Positions 14,715 through 23,296 of a stretch of DNA of 35,648 nucleotides are shown here, piece by piece. A program made the translations under genes and the position numbers. Position 1 is the stretch's first letter, and each line of letters begins with the position of its first letter. Origin of the DNA: Magnetospirillum sp. UT-4 (lineage in GTDB: Bacteria; Pseudomonadota; Alphaproteobacteria; Rhodospirillales; Magnetospirillaceae); contig NZ_CACVCG010000060.1 in NCBI RefSeq assembly GCF_902729435.1, positions 1 through 35,648 on the forward strand, read 5' to 3'. The notes beneath the pieces are model-generated. The model had not been told where the DNA came from. It saw only the letters and a list, made by a program, of their open reading frames with translations, and made no database searches.

Positions 14715-17567
14715 TTACGACAGCAGCTTGTTCCACCAGCCCTTGCGCGCCGGATGGGCGGGGGCGGGAGGGGCCTCCTCGGCGGCGGATTCGGCCGCGG
14801 ACCCGGCGGCGGGTTCGGGCACCGGTTCGGGCGCCGCTTCGGGCTCGACGGCCACCGGGGCGGCGTCGGGCTCGGGGGCGGCTTCGGGAGCGGCCTCGGG
14901 CTCGGCTTCGGGCTTGGCCCGGCGGCCGCGCCTCGGCTTGGCTTCCGTACCCGCTTCGCTCTCGGGCTCGGCCCCGGCCTCCGGCTCCGCCGCCTTCCTG
15001 GCGCGGCTACGGGTCCTGGGCTTGGCCTCCGCCGCGACGTCGTCGGCGGCCTTGCGGCGGCCGGCCCGCTTCGGCTTGGCCTCGGCTTCCGGCTCGGCCG
15101 TCTCTTCGGCCACCATTTCGGCCTCGGCAGCGACGGCGGCCGGCGCGTCCGATTCGGCCCTGGCGGCACGGCGGCGGCGCGGCGGCCGGGCGGCCGGCTG
15201 ACCTTCGCCGTCCTCGGGCGCGGCGGCAGCGCGGGCGGCTGCCGCCTCGGCGGCGGCCTCGGCCCGCTCGAACACGTCGGCGACGGCATCGCGGTTGGAG
15301 ATCAGGTCGCCGCTGGGCACGGCGTCCAGCGGGGCCGTCGGCAGGGGCGCCGGGGCCTCGCCGTCCTCGCGGCCGCGCCGCCGGCGGCGGCCGCCGCGAC
15401 GGCCGCGCCGACGCTTGCGTTCGCCGTTCTCGTCGGTTTCGCCGCCCTCGCCATCGGTCTCGCGGGGTTCGCCGTCCTCGGCCTCGGTCTCGGCCTCGGC
15501 TTCCGCCTCGTCCTCGCCCTCGGCGCCGTCGTCTGCGGCCGCATCCTGCTGCGACGGCTGGTCGCCGCCGCCCTTGCGCCGCCGCCGACGCCGCCGCCGG
15601 CGACGGCGGGTCTCGGCGCTTTCGGCACCGTTCTCGGCCCCGCTTTCGGCCCCGGCTTCGCCCTCGGCGCCGCCCTGGGTCTCGGCGGCTTCATCCTCGT
15701 CCTCGTCGGCCTCGTCCTCGTCCTCCTCCACCTCGATGGCGGCGGCGGCGATGGGGGCGGCGACGCGCGGCTCCTCGGGGCGGCTTTCGGCCTTGACCCG
15801 CTCCATGCGGTGGGCGGGAGCGATCAGCTCGTCGTCGCCCAGCAGGAAGACGCGGAACTGGTAGCGTTCCTCGATGGCGGCCAGGGCGTCGCGCTTCTGG
15901 TTGAGGATGTAGAGCGCGATCTGCGACGGCACATAGACGGTGACTTCGGCCGAGCGCCGCCGGATGCCCTCTTCCTCGATGGCGCGCAGCACGTGCACCG
16001 CGGAGGATTCCACCGAGCGGATGAGGCCGGTGCCGGCGCAGTGCGGGCAGGGGGTGAACGAGGTTTCCTGCAGGCTGGGGCGCAGGCGCTGGCGCGACAG
16101 CTCCAGCAGGCCGAAGGCGCTGATCTTGCCGACCTGGATGCGGGCGCGGTCGTTCTTCAGCGCCTCCTTCAGCCGGCGTTCCACCGCGTGGTTGTTGCGG
16201 TTCTCCTCCATGTCGATGAAGTCGATGACGATCAGGCCGGCCAGATCGCGCAGGCGCAACTGGCGCGCCACCTCGTCGGCGGCTTCGCAATTGGTCTTGA
16301 ACGCCGTCTCCTCGATATGGCGCTCACGGGTGGCGCGGCCGGAATTGACGTCGATGGCGACCAGCGCCTCGGTCTGGCTGATGACGATGTAGCCGCCCGA
16401 CTTCAACTGCACCACCGGCGAATGCATGGCGTCCAGCTGGCTGTCCACCTGGTAGCGGTGGAACATGGGCATGGTCGGGTCCTTGTAGGGCTGGACCTTC
16501 TTGGCATGGCTGGGGGTCAGCATGCGCATGTAGTCCTTGGCCAGCCGGTAGCCCTCGTCGCCTTCGACCAGCACCTCGTCGATGTCGCGGGCGTAGAGGT
16601 CGCGGATCGAGCGCTTGATCAGGCTGGCTTCCTCGTAGACCAGGGCCGGTGCGGTCGACTTCAGGGTCAGCTCGCGCACCTGGTCCCAGGCCCTGAGCAG
16701 GTATTCGTAGTCGCGCTTGATCTCGGTCTTCGAACGCTCCGAGCCGGCGGTGCGCACGATCACCGCCATGCCCTCGGGGCAGTCCAGCTCGCCGGCGATG
16801 GCCTTCAGGCGGCGGCGGTCGGTGGCGCTGATGATCTTGCGGCTGACGCCGCCGCCGCGGGCGGTGTTGGGCATCAGCACGCAATAGCGGCCGGCCAGCG
16901 ACAGGTAGGTGGTCAGCGCCGCACCCTTGTTGCCGCGCTCTTCCTTGACCACCTGGACCAGCAGGATCTGGCGCCGCTTGATGACTTCCTGGATCTTGTA
17001 GTTGCGCAGCAGGCGGGCGCGGCGGCGCTCGAGTTCCTGCTCCGAGGCGTCGTCGCCGCCCACGGTCTCCACCGGCCGGCCCTTGCCGCGGCGCGAGCGC
17101 GGCCGTTCGCCGCCTTCCGTCTCGCCCTCTCCGGCGGCGGGCGCCTCGGCGTCGCCCTCGCCTTCGGGGGCCTCCTCGGTGCCTTCGGGCGTTTCCCCGG
17201 CGGCTTCGGCTTCGGCCGCCGGGCCCCGGGCCTCGCCGTCCGCCTCGCCGTCGCCGTCGCCGTCGGTGTCGTGCATCACGTCCGCCTTCTGGGCGGCCAG
17301 CAGCGCCTGGCGGTCGGCGACCGGAATCTGGAAGTAGTCCGGATGGATCTCGCTGAAGGCGAGGAAGCCGTGGCGGTTGCCGCCATAATCGACGAAGGCC
17401 GCCTGGAGCGACGGCTCCACGCGGACCACCTTGGCGAGGTAGATGTTACCCTTGATCTGTTTCTTGGTGCTGGTCTCGACGTCCAGTTCTTCCAGACGGG
17501 TACCATTGACCACGACCACCCGGGTCTCCTCCGGGTGGGTGGCATCGATGAGCATACGCTTGACCAT
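14715..17567 (-). CDS. rne: ribonuclease E
   Basis: The main mRNA-decay and rRNA-processing endonuclease, 950 residues. The start MVKRMLIDATHPEETRVVVV is typical of alphaproteobacterial RNase E. The S1 domain is split by an acidic insertion of about 90 residues (rich in D, G, E, A) between LLAAQKADVMHD and RRRARLLRNYKIQEV. Catalytic Asp residues are in VAIDVNSG and IVIDFIDM, and the zinc-link motif is CPHCAGTG. The C-terminal 350 residues are unstructured: alternating acidic stretches and Arg-rich blocks that should bind RNA and degradosome partners. ATG 17567 has AGGA at 6 nt. The long leader upstream suggests that RNase E may control its own mRNA, as in other bacteria. Confidence 0.96.
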   Translation of the reverse strand: MVKRMLIDATHPEETRVVVVNGTRLEELDVETSTKKQIKGNIYLAKVVRVEPSLQAAFVDYGGNRHGFLAFSEIHPDYFQIPVADRQALLAAQKADVMHDTDGDGDGEADGEARGPAAEAEAAGETPEGTEEAPEGEGDAEAPAAGEGETEGGERPRSRRGKGRPVETVGGDDASEQELERRRARLLRNYKIQEVIKRRQILLVQVVKEERGNKGAALTTYLSLAGRYCVLMPNTARGGGVSRKIISATDRRRLKAIAGELDCPEGMAVIVRTAGSERSKTEIKRDYEYLLRAWDQVRELTLKSTAPALVYEEASLIKRSIRDLYARDIDEVLVEGDEGYRLAKDYMRMLTPSHAKKVQPYKDPTMPMFHRYQVDSQLDAMHSPVVQLKSGGYIVISQTEALVAIDVNSGRATRERHIEETAFKTNCEAADEVARQLRLRDLAGLIVIDFIDMEENRNNHAVERRLKEALKNDRARIQVGKISAFGLLELSRQRLRPSLQETSFTPCPHCAGTGLIRSVESSAVHVLRAIEEEGIRRRSAEVTVYVPSQIALYILNQKRDALAAIEERYQFRVFLLGDDELIAPAHRMERVKAESRPEEPRVAAPIAAAAIEVEEDEDEADEDEDEAAETQGGAEGEAGAESGAENGAESAETRRRRRRRRRRRKGGGDQPSQQDAAADDGAEGEDEAEAEAETEAEDGEPRETDGEGGETDENGERKRRRGRRGGRRRRRGREDGEAPAPLPTAPLDAVPSGDLISNRDAVADVFERAEAAAEAAAARAAAAPEDGEGQPAARPPRRRRAARAESDAPAAVAAEAEMVAEETAEPEAEAKPKRAGRRKAADDVAAEAKPRTRSRARKAAEPEAGAEPESEAGTEAKPRRGRRAKPEAEPEAAPEAAPEPDAAPVAVEPEAAPEPVPEPAAGSAAESAAEEAPPAPAHPARKGWWNKLLS

Positions 17568-17895
17568 TAAGTCCTGATCTCCGTGGCGCCGCCCGCGTCA
17601 GCCGCGGCCGGGCAAGACCCGGTCGATCGTGGCTGGAGGTCGCGGGGCGGGAGTGTGCACAAGCGAAGCCGGCGGCGCCTGCGGGCGATTCCTCGGTCGA
17701 TGCTGGGAATACGGGCATGGGCGGGAACCTGATCGCGGGCGTCGGCGCCCGGCTTCAAAACAATCGTTGACGAACAGCCGCCTTCGAAGCCATCGACGCT
17801 CCGCACCCCGACCGCGCCCGTCACAAATACGGGCGTCCGGGGCACGCGCGCCTTTCGTCCCGGGTGGGACGCTCCTCCAGCGAGCCTGGGTTGTC
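17568..17895 (-). promoter_or_regulatory. long 5' leader of rne
   Basis: About 320 nt between the likely promoter and the rne start contain no supportable gene. Long structured leaders that RNase E cuts to control its own synthesis are established in E. coli. Whether this leader acts the same way is inference; no specific fold was derived. Confidence 0.4.
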
Positions 17896-17924
17896 AAAAT
17901 AACCATAGCCGAAAGTTTCGACAA
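17896..17924 (-). promoter_or_regulatory. putative rne promoter
   Basis: On the minus strand: TTGTCG (17924-17919), a 17-nt spacer, TATTTT (17901-17896). It is the best sigma-70-like match in the 521-nt gap between the divergent rne and amiC genes and lies in its AT-richer part. Confidence 0.45.
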
Positions 17925-18018
17925 TGATCTTGTCGTGCTTGGGCGTGGGAAAAGGAGGTGGGCCGTTGGTGTGGCCGCCATCTGGCCGGAAGAGTCATGG
18001 GAATCAATGAGTTTTCAG

Positions 18019-18047
18019 TTGAAGCTGAGACTCCGGCTGCGTTATAG
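18019..18047 (+). promoter_or_regulatory. putative amiC promoter
   Basis: TTGAAG (18019-18024), a 17-nt spacer, TTATAG (18042-18047), about 41 nt upstream of the amidase start. It is a good match to the sigma-70 consensus in an otherwise GC-rich region. Confidence 0.5.
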
Positions 18048-18088
18048 CTGTTAACACTCGCTAAAACAGTCCGCGCGAGAATGGGGGA

Positions 18089-19711
18089 ATGGAGGTTCGA
18101 TCGCTCTTATCGCGCGCCCGCAGGGTGGCGCTTACGGTCTTCGCGGCGGCGCTGATGCTGGCCGCCGCGGCCGCCGACGCGCGCACCACGGTCAGCGGCA
18201 TGCGTCTGGGCGCCCATCCCGACGGCGTCACCCGCTTCGTCATGGACCTGTCGGGCAACCTGCCTTTCACCATCGCCACCCAGGCCGGTCCCGACCGGGT
18301 GGTGCTCACCACCGACGCCCTCGACCTCGCCGGCGAGGGCGTGCGCAAGCCGCTGGGCGCGGTGCAGGGGGTGAGCTATGCCACCGCCGCCGCGGGCGGG
18401 CAACTGGTGCTGGACCTGCGTACGCCGGCGGTGGTCAAGTCGGCCTTCGTGATTCCGCCGCGCGACGGCCAGGGCTGGCGTTTCGTCATGGATCTGCGCG
18501 AGGTCGGCCGCGCCGCCTTCCTTGCCGCCGCATCGCCGGCGCCCGTCCCGGCGCCTCCGCCGCCGCCCGCCGCACTCCAGCCGGCGCCGAAGGTCGCCGC
18601 CGCTGCGCCGGTGTTGCCGGTGCCGGTCCTGCCGGCGCCCGCCGCCGCCCCCACCAGCGGCAACCGCATGGTGTTCTATTCCCCCGAGGTGCAGCCGCCA
18701 CCCGCTCCGCCGCCTGCCCCGGTGCCCGTTTCGGTGCCCGTCCAGGCCGCCCCGGCCCAGCCGGCGCCCGCTGTGGTCGCGGTCGCCAAGGCGGCGCCGG
18801 CCCCGGCCCTGCTTCGTCCGCAGAAGCCAAGCCAGGCGCCGATGCTGTCGGCCCAGATGCCGCCCTTGGCCGAGCGGCCCGCCGCCGCCCCCGGCCGCGC
18901 CGTGCCGCCGCCCGAGCCGCCGCCGGTCGCCATCAAGGCTTCGGTGCCGCTGCCGGCGCCGCGGCCCGAACCCGAGCCCGAGCGCGACAGCGGGCCGAAG
19001 CCGCTGCCCTCCGACGGCAAGCCGGTGGTGGTGATCGATCCCGGCCACGGCGGCGTCGATCCCGGCGCCATCGGCATCTCGGGCATCTACGAGAAGTACA
19101 TCACCCTGGCGGTGGCCCGCGAGCTGAAGGAACAGCTCGAGAAGGGCGGCCGCTACAAGGTCCGTCTCACCCGCGATCGCGACATCTTCATCCGTTTGCG
19201 CGAGCGGGTCGCCATCGCCCGCCAGTACGGCGCCGACCTGTTCATCTCGCTGCACGCCGATTCGGTGGGCAATCCCCAGCTCAAGGGGCTGTCGGTCTAT
19301 ACCCTGTCACAGAACGCCTCGGATTCCGAGGCGCAGGCCCTGGCCGACAAGGAGAACAAGGCCGACCTCATCGCCGGGCTGGACCTGTCGCACGAGACCG
19401 CCGAGGTCGCCAACATCCTGCTCGACCTGGCCCAGCGCGAGACCATGAACCGTTCGGCCAGCCTGGCCGGCGGCATCGTCGAGGAGGTCGGGCGCGAGAC
19501 CAGCCTGCTCGGCAACACCCATCGCTTCGCCGGCTTTGCTGTCTTGAAGGCGCCGGACGTGCCGTCGGTGCTGGTGGAACTGGGCTATCTGTCCAACGAG
19601 GCCGAGGAACGCGGCCTGCGCCAGCCCGAATACCGCGCCCGCCTGGCCCGCGCCCTGGCCAAGTCGGTGGACCGCTTCTTCCTGCAGGGCCAGCGCGCCC
19701 GGCGGCCGTGA
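18089..19711 (+). CDS. amiC: N-acetylmuramoyl-L-alanine amidase with AMIN domain
   Basis: A periplasmic zinc amidase of 540 residues that cuts the peptide from peptidoglycan during septum splitting. A signal peptide (basic start, then VALTVFAAALMLAAAAADA) is followed by an AMIN domain at about residues 33-145. Next is a Pro/Ala-rich linker of roughly 150 residues, then the Amidase_3 domain from about 312. Predicted zinc and catalytic residues: H320 (DPGHGG), E335 (YEKYITL), H389 (SLHAD) and E497 (VELGYLSN). The linker is longer than in E. coli AmiC. The AMIN domain should target the protein to septal wall. The start is ATG 18089. In many alphaproteobacteria this gene directly precedes mrcA; here a copper cassette lies between them. 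Confidence 0.93.
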   Translation: MEVRSLLSRARRVALTVFAAALMLAAAAADARTTVSGMRLGAHPDGVTRFVMDLSGNLPFTIATQAGPDRVVLTTDALDLAGEGVRKPLGAVQGVSYATAAAGGQLVLDLRTPAVVKSAFVIPPRDGQGWRFVMDLREVGRAAFLAAASPAPVPAPPPPPAALQPAPKVAAAAPVLPVPVLPAPAAAPTSGNRMVFYSPEVQPPPAPPPAPVPVSVPVQAAPAQPAPAVVAVAKAAPAPALLRPQKPSQAPMLSAQMPPLAERPAAAPGRAVPPPEPPPVAIKASVPLPAPRPEPEPERDSGPKPLPSDGKPVVVIDPGHGGVDPGAIGISGIYEKYITLAVARELKEQLEKGGRYKVRLTRDRDIFIRLRERVAIARQYGADLFISLHADSVGNPQLKGLSVYTLSQNASDSEAQALADKENKADLIAGLDLSHETAEVANILLDLAQRETMNRSASLAGGIVEEVGRETSLLGNTHRFAGFAVLKAPDVPSVLVELGYLSNEAEERGLRQPEYRARLARALAKSVDRFFLQGQRARRP

Positions 19712-19721
19712 TCCGGGCCAT

Positions 19722-19750
19722 TTGACATATCGCAGTCCTATGTCGATGAT
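19722..19750 (+). promoter_or_regulatory. putative promoter/operator of the copper cassette
   Basis: A perfect -35 box TTGACA (19722-19727) with a weak -10 GATGAT after 17 nt (19745-19750). An inverted repeat GACATA-N9-TATGTC (19724-19729 and 19739-19744) covers the -35 and spacer, as expected for a repressor site. It begins 10 nt after the amiC stop. Confidence 0.42.
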
Positions 19751-19757
19751 GCCGGCC

Positions 19758-20159
19758 ATGACCCGTTCGCGCGCCAGCCTGTCCCTTATGCATCCACGCG
19801 GCCCGATCCGCCGGGTCGGGGCGTGGCTCGCGCTGCTGGTGGTGGCGTTCAACCTGGCCGGCGGCCTGGTCATGCCGGCCTCGGCCGTCTCCCTCGGCGA
19901 AACCGTCATCTGCACCGCTGCCGGCATGATGGTGCTGCCGGCCGCCGGCGACCAACAGGTCCCGGCCGCCGAAGCGGCTGGCCCGTGCGTGTTCTGCCTG
20001 CCGCTGCTGCATGGCGGCGCCATCGCGCCGGGCGGCGTGTCCATCGGGCCGGGGGCCTTGCCCGCGGTCGCGGTGACGCCCGACTTCATCCGCGACCTGC
20101 CTCCCTACCGCGCCTCCGGCCTGGCGGCGCCGCGCGCTCCCCCCGCCATTCCCGTCTGA
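19758..20159 (+). CDS. DUF2946-like exported protein, first copy
   Basis: A small exported protein of about 133 residues. A hydrophobic signal or anchor (WLALLVVAFNLAGGLVMP) is followed by a short outer part with ICTAAGMM and a CxxC-containing GPCVFCLPLLHGG motif, ending in RAPPAIPV. This layout (ICT, then PCVFCLPL.HG, then a C-terminal RAPP) fits the DUF2946 family, often found beside TonB and copper receptors. The paralogue at 20870-21244 shares the same motifs in the same order. The Cys pair plus the nearby His could bind Cu(I) in the periplasm; that is inference. The start is uncertain: ATG 19740, 19758 and 19788 are in frame and none has a clear Shine-Dalgarno. I use 19758 because 19740 falls inside the operator-like repeat. 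Confidence 0.65.
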   Translation: MTRSRASLSLMHPRGPIRRVGAWLALLVVAFNLAGGLVMPASAVSLGETVICTAAGMMVLPAAGDQQVPAAEAAGPCVFCLPLLHGGAIAPGGVSIGPGALPAVAVTPDFIRDLPPYRASGLAAPRAPPAIPV

Positions 20160-20217
20160 AATCGCTGCGCCGCGGGGCTGACCGCGGCGCTGGTCTTGCC
20201 GGGAATTCGGGGCTGGA

Positions 20218-20877
20218 ATGCTGCCACGCGCCAGGGAACTGGTCCGTCTGTCATCGCTGGGGTGGTCGGCGCTGCTGCATGCGGCGCTGCTGCCGCTGGC
20301 GGCGCTGTGCGCCGGGCCGGCGGTTCCGCCGCCGCAGCCGCGGTCGGTCGAGGTGGTGTTCGTCGCCGCTCCAAGACCTGCACCCGTTCAGGAGGCGCCG
20401 GTGGCGCTGCCGGCGCCTGCCGCCGGGCCGGCGCCGCCCGCCCCGGTCCGTCGCGCGCCGGCGCCGGTTCGGCCCGTGGCGGCGCGGCCGGCGGCCGCTT
20501 CCAGCGCAAGCTCCGGTGCCGTTGCCGTGGCCGACGGCGAAGGCGGCGGCGAACCTGCCGTTGCCGCCATCCCCCAGGCCGCAGCTCCGCCCGACCGCCC
20601 GCCCACCGCCATGGCCGGAAATCCGCCGCCACTTTATCCCAATGCGGCCCGCCGGCGGGGGCAGGGGGGCACGGTGCGGCTGCGCCTGACCGTCGATCCC
20701 TCCGGGGCCGTGAGCGACGTGACGGTGGTGAGCGGCAGCGGACTTGCCATCCTCGACGAGGCCGCGGCGACAGCGGTGCTGGGCTGGCGCTTCCTGCCGG
20801 CCATCCGCGACGGCAGCGCCGTCGCCGCCGAGCTCGAGGTCCCGGTCACCTTCCGGCTGGAGCCCGGCCGTGGTTGA
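20218..20877 (+). CDS. TonB-family energy transducer
   Basis: An inner-membrane protein of 219 residues that transmits proton-motive energy to an outer-membrane receptor. A short cytosolic start leads into one membrane helix (about residues 15-33, ALLHAALLPLAALCAG). A Pro/Ala-rich periplasmic linker spans about 37-130, and the C-terminal TonB domain has PPPLYPNAARRRGQGGTV, VDPSGAVSDVTVVSGSG and FLPAIRDGSAV. The length and layout are normal. It lies between the two DUF2946-like genes and just before the copper receptor, so it probably serves that receptor specifically. No exbB or exbD is in the window; they would have to be supplied from elsewhere. Its stop overlaps the next start by 8 nt. Confidence 0.88.
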   Translation: MLPRARELVRLSSLGWSALLHAALLPLAALCAGPAVPPPQPRSVEVVFVAAPRPAPVQEAPVALPAPAAGPAPPAPVRRAPAPVRPVAARPAAASSASSGAVAVADGEGGGEPAVAAIPQAAAPPDRPPTAMAGNPPPLYPNAARRRGQGGTVRLRLTVDPSGAVSDVTVVSGSGLAILDEAAATAVLGWRFLPAIRDGSAVAAELEVPVTFRLEPGRG

Positions 20878-21244
20878 GTCCCCCGTGGCTGAGCGTATCC
20901 GCTACCGCGCCCTGGCCGCCCTGCTGGTGCTGCTGTTCGACCTGTTCGGCGGCCTGCTGCCGCTGGCGCCGCCGCCCGCCCTCGACGAGCATTTCATCTG
21001 CACCGTCGGCGGCATCGTCCGCCTGGACGAGCAGGGCAGGGATGGCGGCGCCGCGCCCGAGGGTCCCTGCGTCTTCTGCCTGCCGCTGATGCATGGCAGC
21101 GGTCTGCCGCCAGGCGCCGCCGCCGCGCTGCCGGCGCCCCATGTCCAGGCGGCGGTTGCCGTCGTCATTCCCGCCGGCCGGCCGGCGGTTCCCGCCCGTC
21201 TGGGCCTGACAGGGTGTCCGCGCGCCCCTCCGTCTCCGGTCTGA
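20870..21244 (+). CDS. DUF2946-like exported protein, second copy
   Basis: A paralogue of the 19758-20159 product, about 124 residues. The order is the same: a hydrophobic segment (LAALLVLLFDLFGGLLPLAP), then FICTVGG, then EGPCVFCLPLMHGSGLPPG with the CxxC pair, then a C-terminal RAPPSPV. The Met in CLPLMHG could add a copper ligand. I choose GTG 20870, preceded by GGAG 7 nt upstream and overlapping the tonB stop by 8 nt, which indicates coupled translation; GTG 20885 is an alternative. It ends 41 nt before the receptor. Having two copies on either side of tonB is unusual and may reflect a duplication or two partner proteins. Confidence 0.68.
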   Translation: MVESPVAERIRYRALAALLVLLFDLFGGLLPLAPPPALDEHFICTVGGIVRLDEQGRDGGAAPEGPCVFCLPLMHGSGLPPGAAAALPAPHVQAAVAVVIPAGRPAVPARLGLTGCPRAPPSPV

Positions 21245-21285
21245 TCCGCCATCCAATCAGACTTGAGATTTCCGGAGACCAAAAG

Positions 21286-23274
21286 ATGAAACGCGCCCTG
21301 TTCGCGTCGGCCGCCCTGGCCGCGCTCGTGCCCATGCCCGGCCATGCCGGGGACAAGCCCGCCACCCTCGACGAAGTGATCGTCACCGCGCCCCGCATGG
21401 AGGCGCCGATGGTGATCGAGACCGATCCGCGCAATCCGCGCAGTCCGGTGCCGCCCGCCGACGGCGCCGGCTACCTGAAGAACATTCCCGGCTTCAACGT
21501 GGTCCGCCAGGGTTCGGTGGACGGCGACCCGGTGCTGCGCGGCCAGGGCGGCTCGCGCCTCGACATCCTGCTGGACGGCACGCCGCTGCTGGGCGGCTGC
21601 CCCCACCGCATGGACCCGCCGACCTCTTACATCTTCCCCGATTCCTTCGACAGGCTGACCGTTCTGAAGGGACCGCAGAGCGTCGTCCACGGCGGCGGCG
21701 CGCTGGGCAGCGTGCTGATCGAGCGCCAGCCGCCGGGGTTCAAGGATTGGGGCGTCAAGGCCAATGCCAGTGCCCTCTACGGCAGCTTCGACCGCAACGA
21801 CGAGATGGTGGACCTGGCCGCCGGGGCGAGCCGGGGCTTCCTGCGCATGATCGGCACCCATTCCTCGGGCGGCGACTACAAGGACGGCAACGGCTCGTCC
21901 CTGCACAGCGATTACTGGCGCCACAGCGGCACCGCGCTGCTGGGCTGGACCCCCGATCCCGACACGCTGATCCAGGTCGGCATCGACCGGAGCCAGGGCC
22001 AGGCCGCCATGCCGGGCAAGATGATGGACGCCACCCAGCTCGACCGCGAGGGATTGAGCGTCCTGGTCAGCAAGGAGAACATCACCCCCGTGCTGGCCAA
22101 GGTGAAGGCGCAGGCCTATCACAACTACGTCGATCACATCATGGACATCTACTCGTTGCGCTATAACTGGGGCGGCATGGCCACCATGAACGCGGCGACC
22201 CAGGTCGATCACCTGATGGAAGGCGTCAAGACGGCGGTGGAGCTGACCCCGAACGACGCCACCCGCCTGACCTTCGGGGTCGACTACAACCACGACGACC
22301 ATTCCAGCCGCAGCCAGAGCCTGGCCGCGTACCGGGCCGGCACCGGGCTGGACGCCACGCCGCGCAGCCGCGACATCTCGTTCGATACCTGGTCGGGCTA
22401 CGGCGAGGCGGCCCATGACCTGTCCGCCACCCAGCGCCTGGCCGCCGGCTATCGCCTGACCCATGTCGAGGCGACCCGCCACAACAGCTATCCCAACCTC
22501 AACGACACCCGGCTGCTCAACACCGGCTTCGGCCGCTACGAGCACGACCTGCCGGTGCTGGGCGTCCCCGCCACCCTGTTCGCCAATCTCGGCCACGTCG
22601 AGCGCGCCCCCGATTACTGGGAGCGCAACAAGACCACCACCGTCACCACCTTCAACCTGAACACCGAGAAAACGGAGCAGGCGGATGTGGGCGCCTTGTT
22701 CCGCCAGGGTCCGTGGCGCGGCGCCGGCACGCTGTTCTACGCCTATACCAGCGACTACATCCTGGTCGCCAGCGGCACCGCCAAGACCATCGACGCCGCC
22801 CGCTTCGGCGGCGAGGCCGAACTGGAATACCGCTTCCTGCCGTCCTGGAGTGTGGAGGGCACCCTGGCCTACACCCATGGCGACAATCTCAGCGAGGACC
22901 GGCCGCTGGCGCAGACCCCGCCGCTGGAAGGCTCGGTCGCCGTCAAGTACGACGACGGCGCCTGGCTGGGCGGCCTGCATCTGCGGGCGGTCTCCCGGCA
23001 GGACCGCATCGACCAGGGCTGGGGCAACATCATGAGCACCGACATGACCCAGCACTCCAAGGGCTTCGCCGTGCTGTCGGCCAATATCGGCTGGCGGCCG
23101 CTGGAGGCGCTGACCCTGACCGGCGGCGTCGACAACATCTTCGACCAGACCTATGCCGAGCACATCAGCCGGACCGGCATCTGGACCGGTGGCGACCTGT
23201 CGCAATACAACGACAACGTCCGCGTCAACGAGCCGGGCCGGACCTTCTGGATGCGGGGGTCGGTGAAGTTCTAA
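21286..23274 (+). CDS. TonB-dependent copper receptor (OprC/NosA type)
   Basis: An outer-membrane 22-strand-type receptor of 662 residues. A signal peptide (MKRALFASAALAALVPMPGHA) precedes a plug domain with DEVIVTAPRM (TonB-box-like region) and the family hallmark GGCPHRMDPPTSYIFP. The beta-barrel ends in FWMRGSVKF with the usual terminal Phe. The hallmark contains C105 and M109 in a CxxxM arrangement, which in Pseudomonas OprC binds copper at the outer face; H107 lies between them. This strongly suggests copper import, as for NosA and OprC, for example to supply nitrous oxide reductase or cytochrome oxidase. ATG 21286 has GGAG 8 nt upstream. It is the last gene of the cassette. Confidence 0.92.
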   Translation: MKRALFASAALAALVPMPGHAGDKPATLDEVIVTAPRMEAPMVIETDPRNPRSPVPPADGAGYLKNIPGFNVVRQGSVDGDPVLRGQGGSRLDILLDGTPLLGGCPHRMDPPTSYIFPDSFDRLTVLKGPQSVVHGGGALGSVLIERQPPGFKDWGVKANASALYGSFDRNDEMVDLAAGASRGFLRMIGTHSSGGDYKDGNGSSLHSDYWRHSGTALLGWTPDPDTLIQVGIDRSQGQAAMPGKMMDATQLDREGLSVLVSKENITPVLAKVKAQAYHNYVDHIMDIYSLRYNWGGMATMNAATQVDHLMEGVKTAVELTPNDATRLTFGVDYNHDDHSSRSQSLAAYRAGTGLDATPRSRDISFDTWSGYGEAAHDLSATQRLAAGYRLTHVEATRHNSYPNLNDTRLLNTGFGRYEHDLPVLGVPATLFANLGHVERAPDYWERNKTTTVTTFNLNTEKTEQADVGALFRQGPWRGAGTLFYAYTSDYILVASGTAKTIDAARFGGEAELEYRFLPSWSVEGTLAYTHGDNLSEDRPLAQTPPLEGSVAVKYDDGAWLGGLHLRAVSRQDRIDQGWGNIMSTDMTQHSKGFAVLSANIGWRPLEALTLTGGVDNIFDQTYAEHISRTGIWTGGDLSQYNDNVRVNEPGRTFWMRGSVKF

Positions 23275-23296
23275 GCTTTTTTGCCCCTCGCCGGGC

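Noticed and set aside
14754-17570. 938-codon open frame on the plus strand opposite rne
   Set aside because: Repetitive Gly/Leu/Phe/Ala composition and no motifs; the minus strand carries all RNase E catalytic residues.
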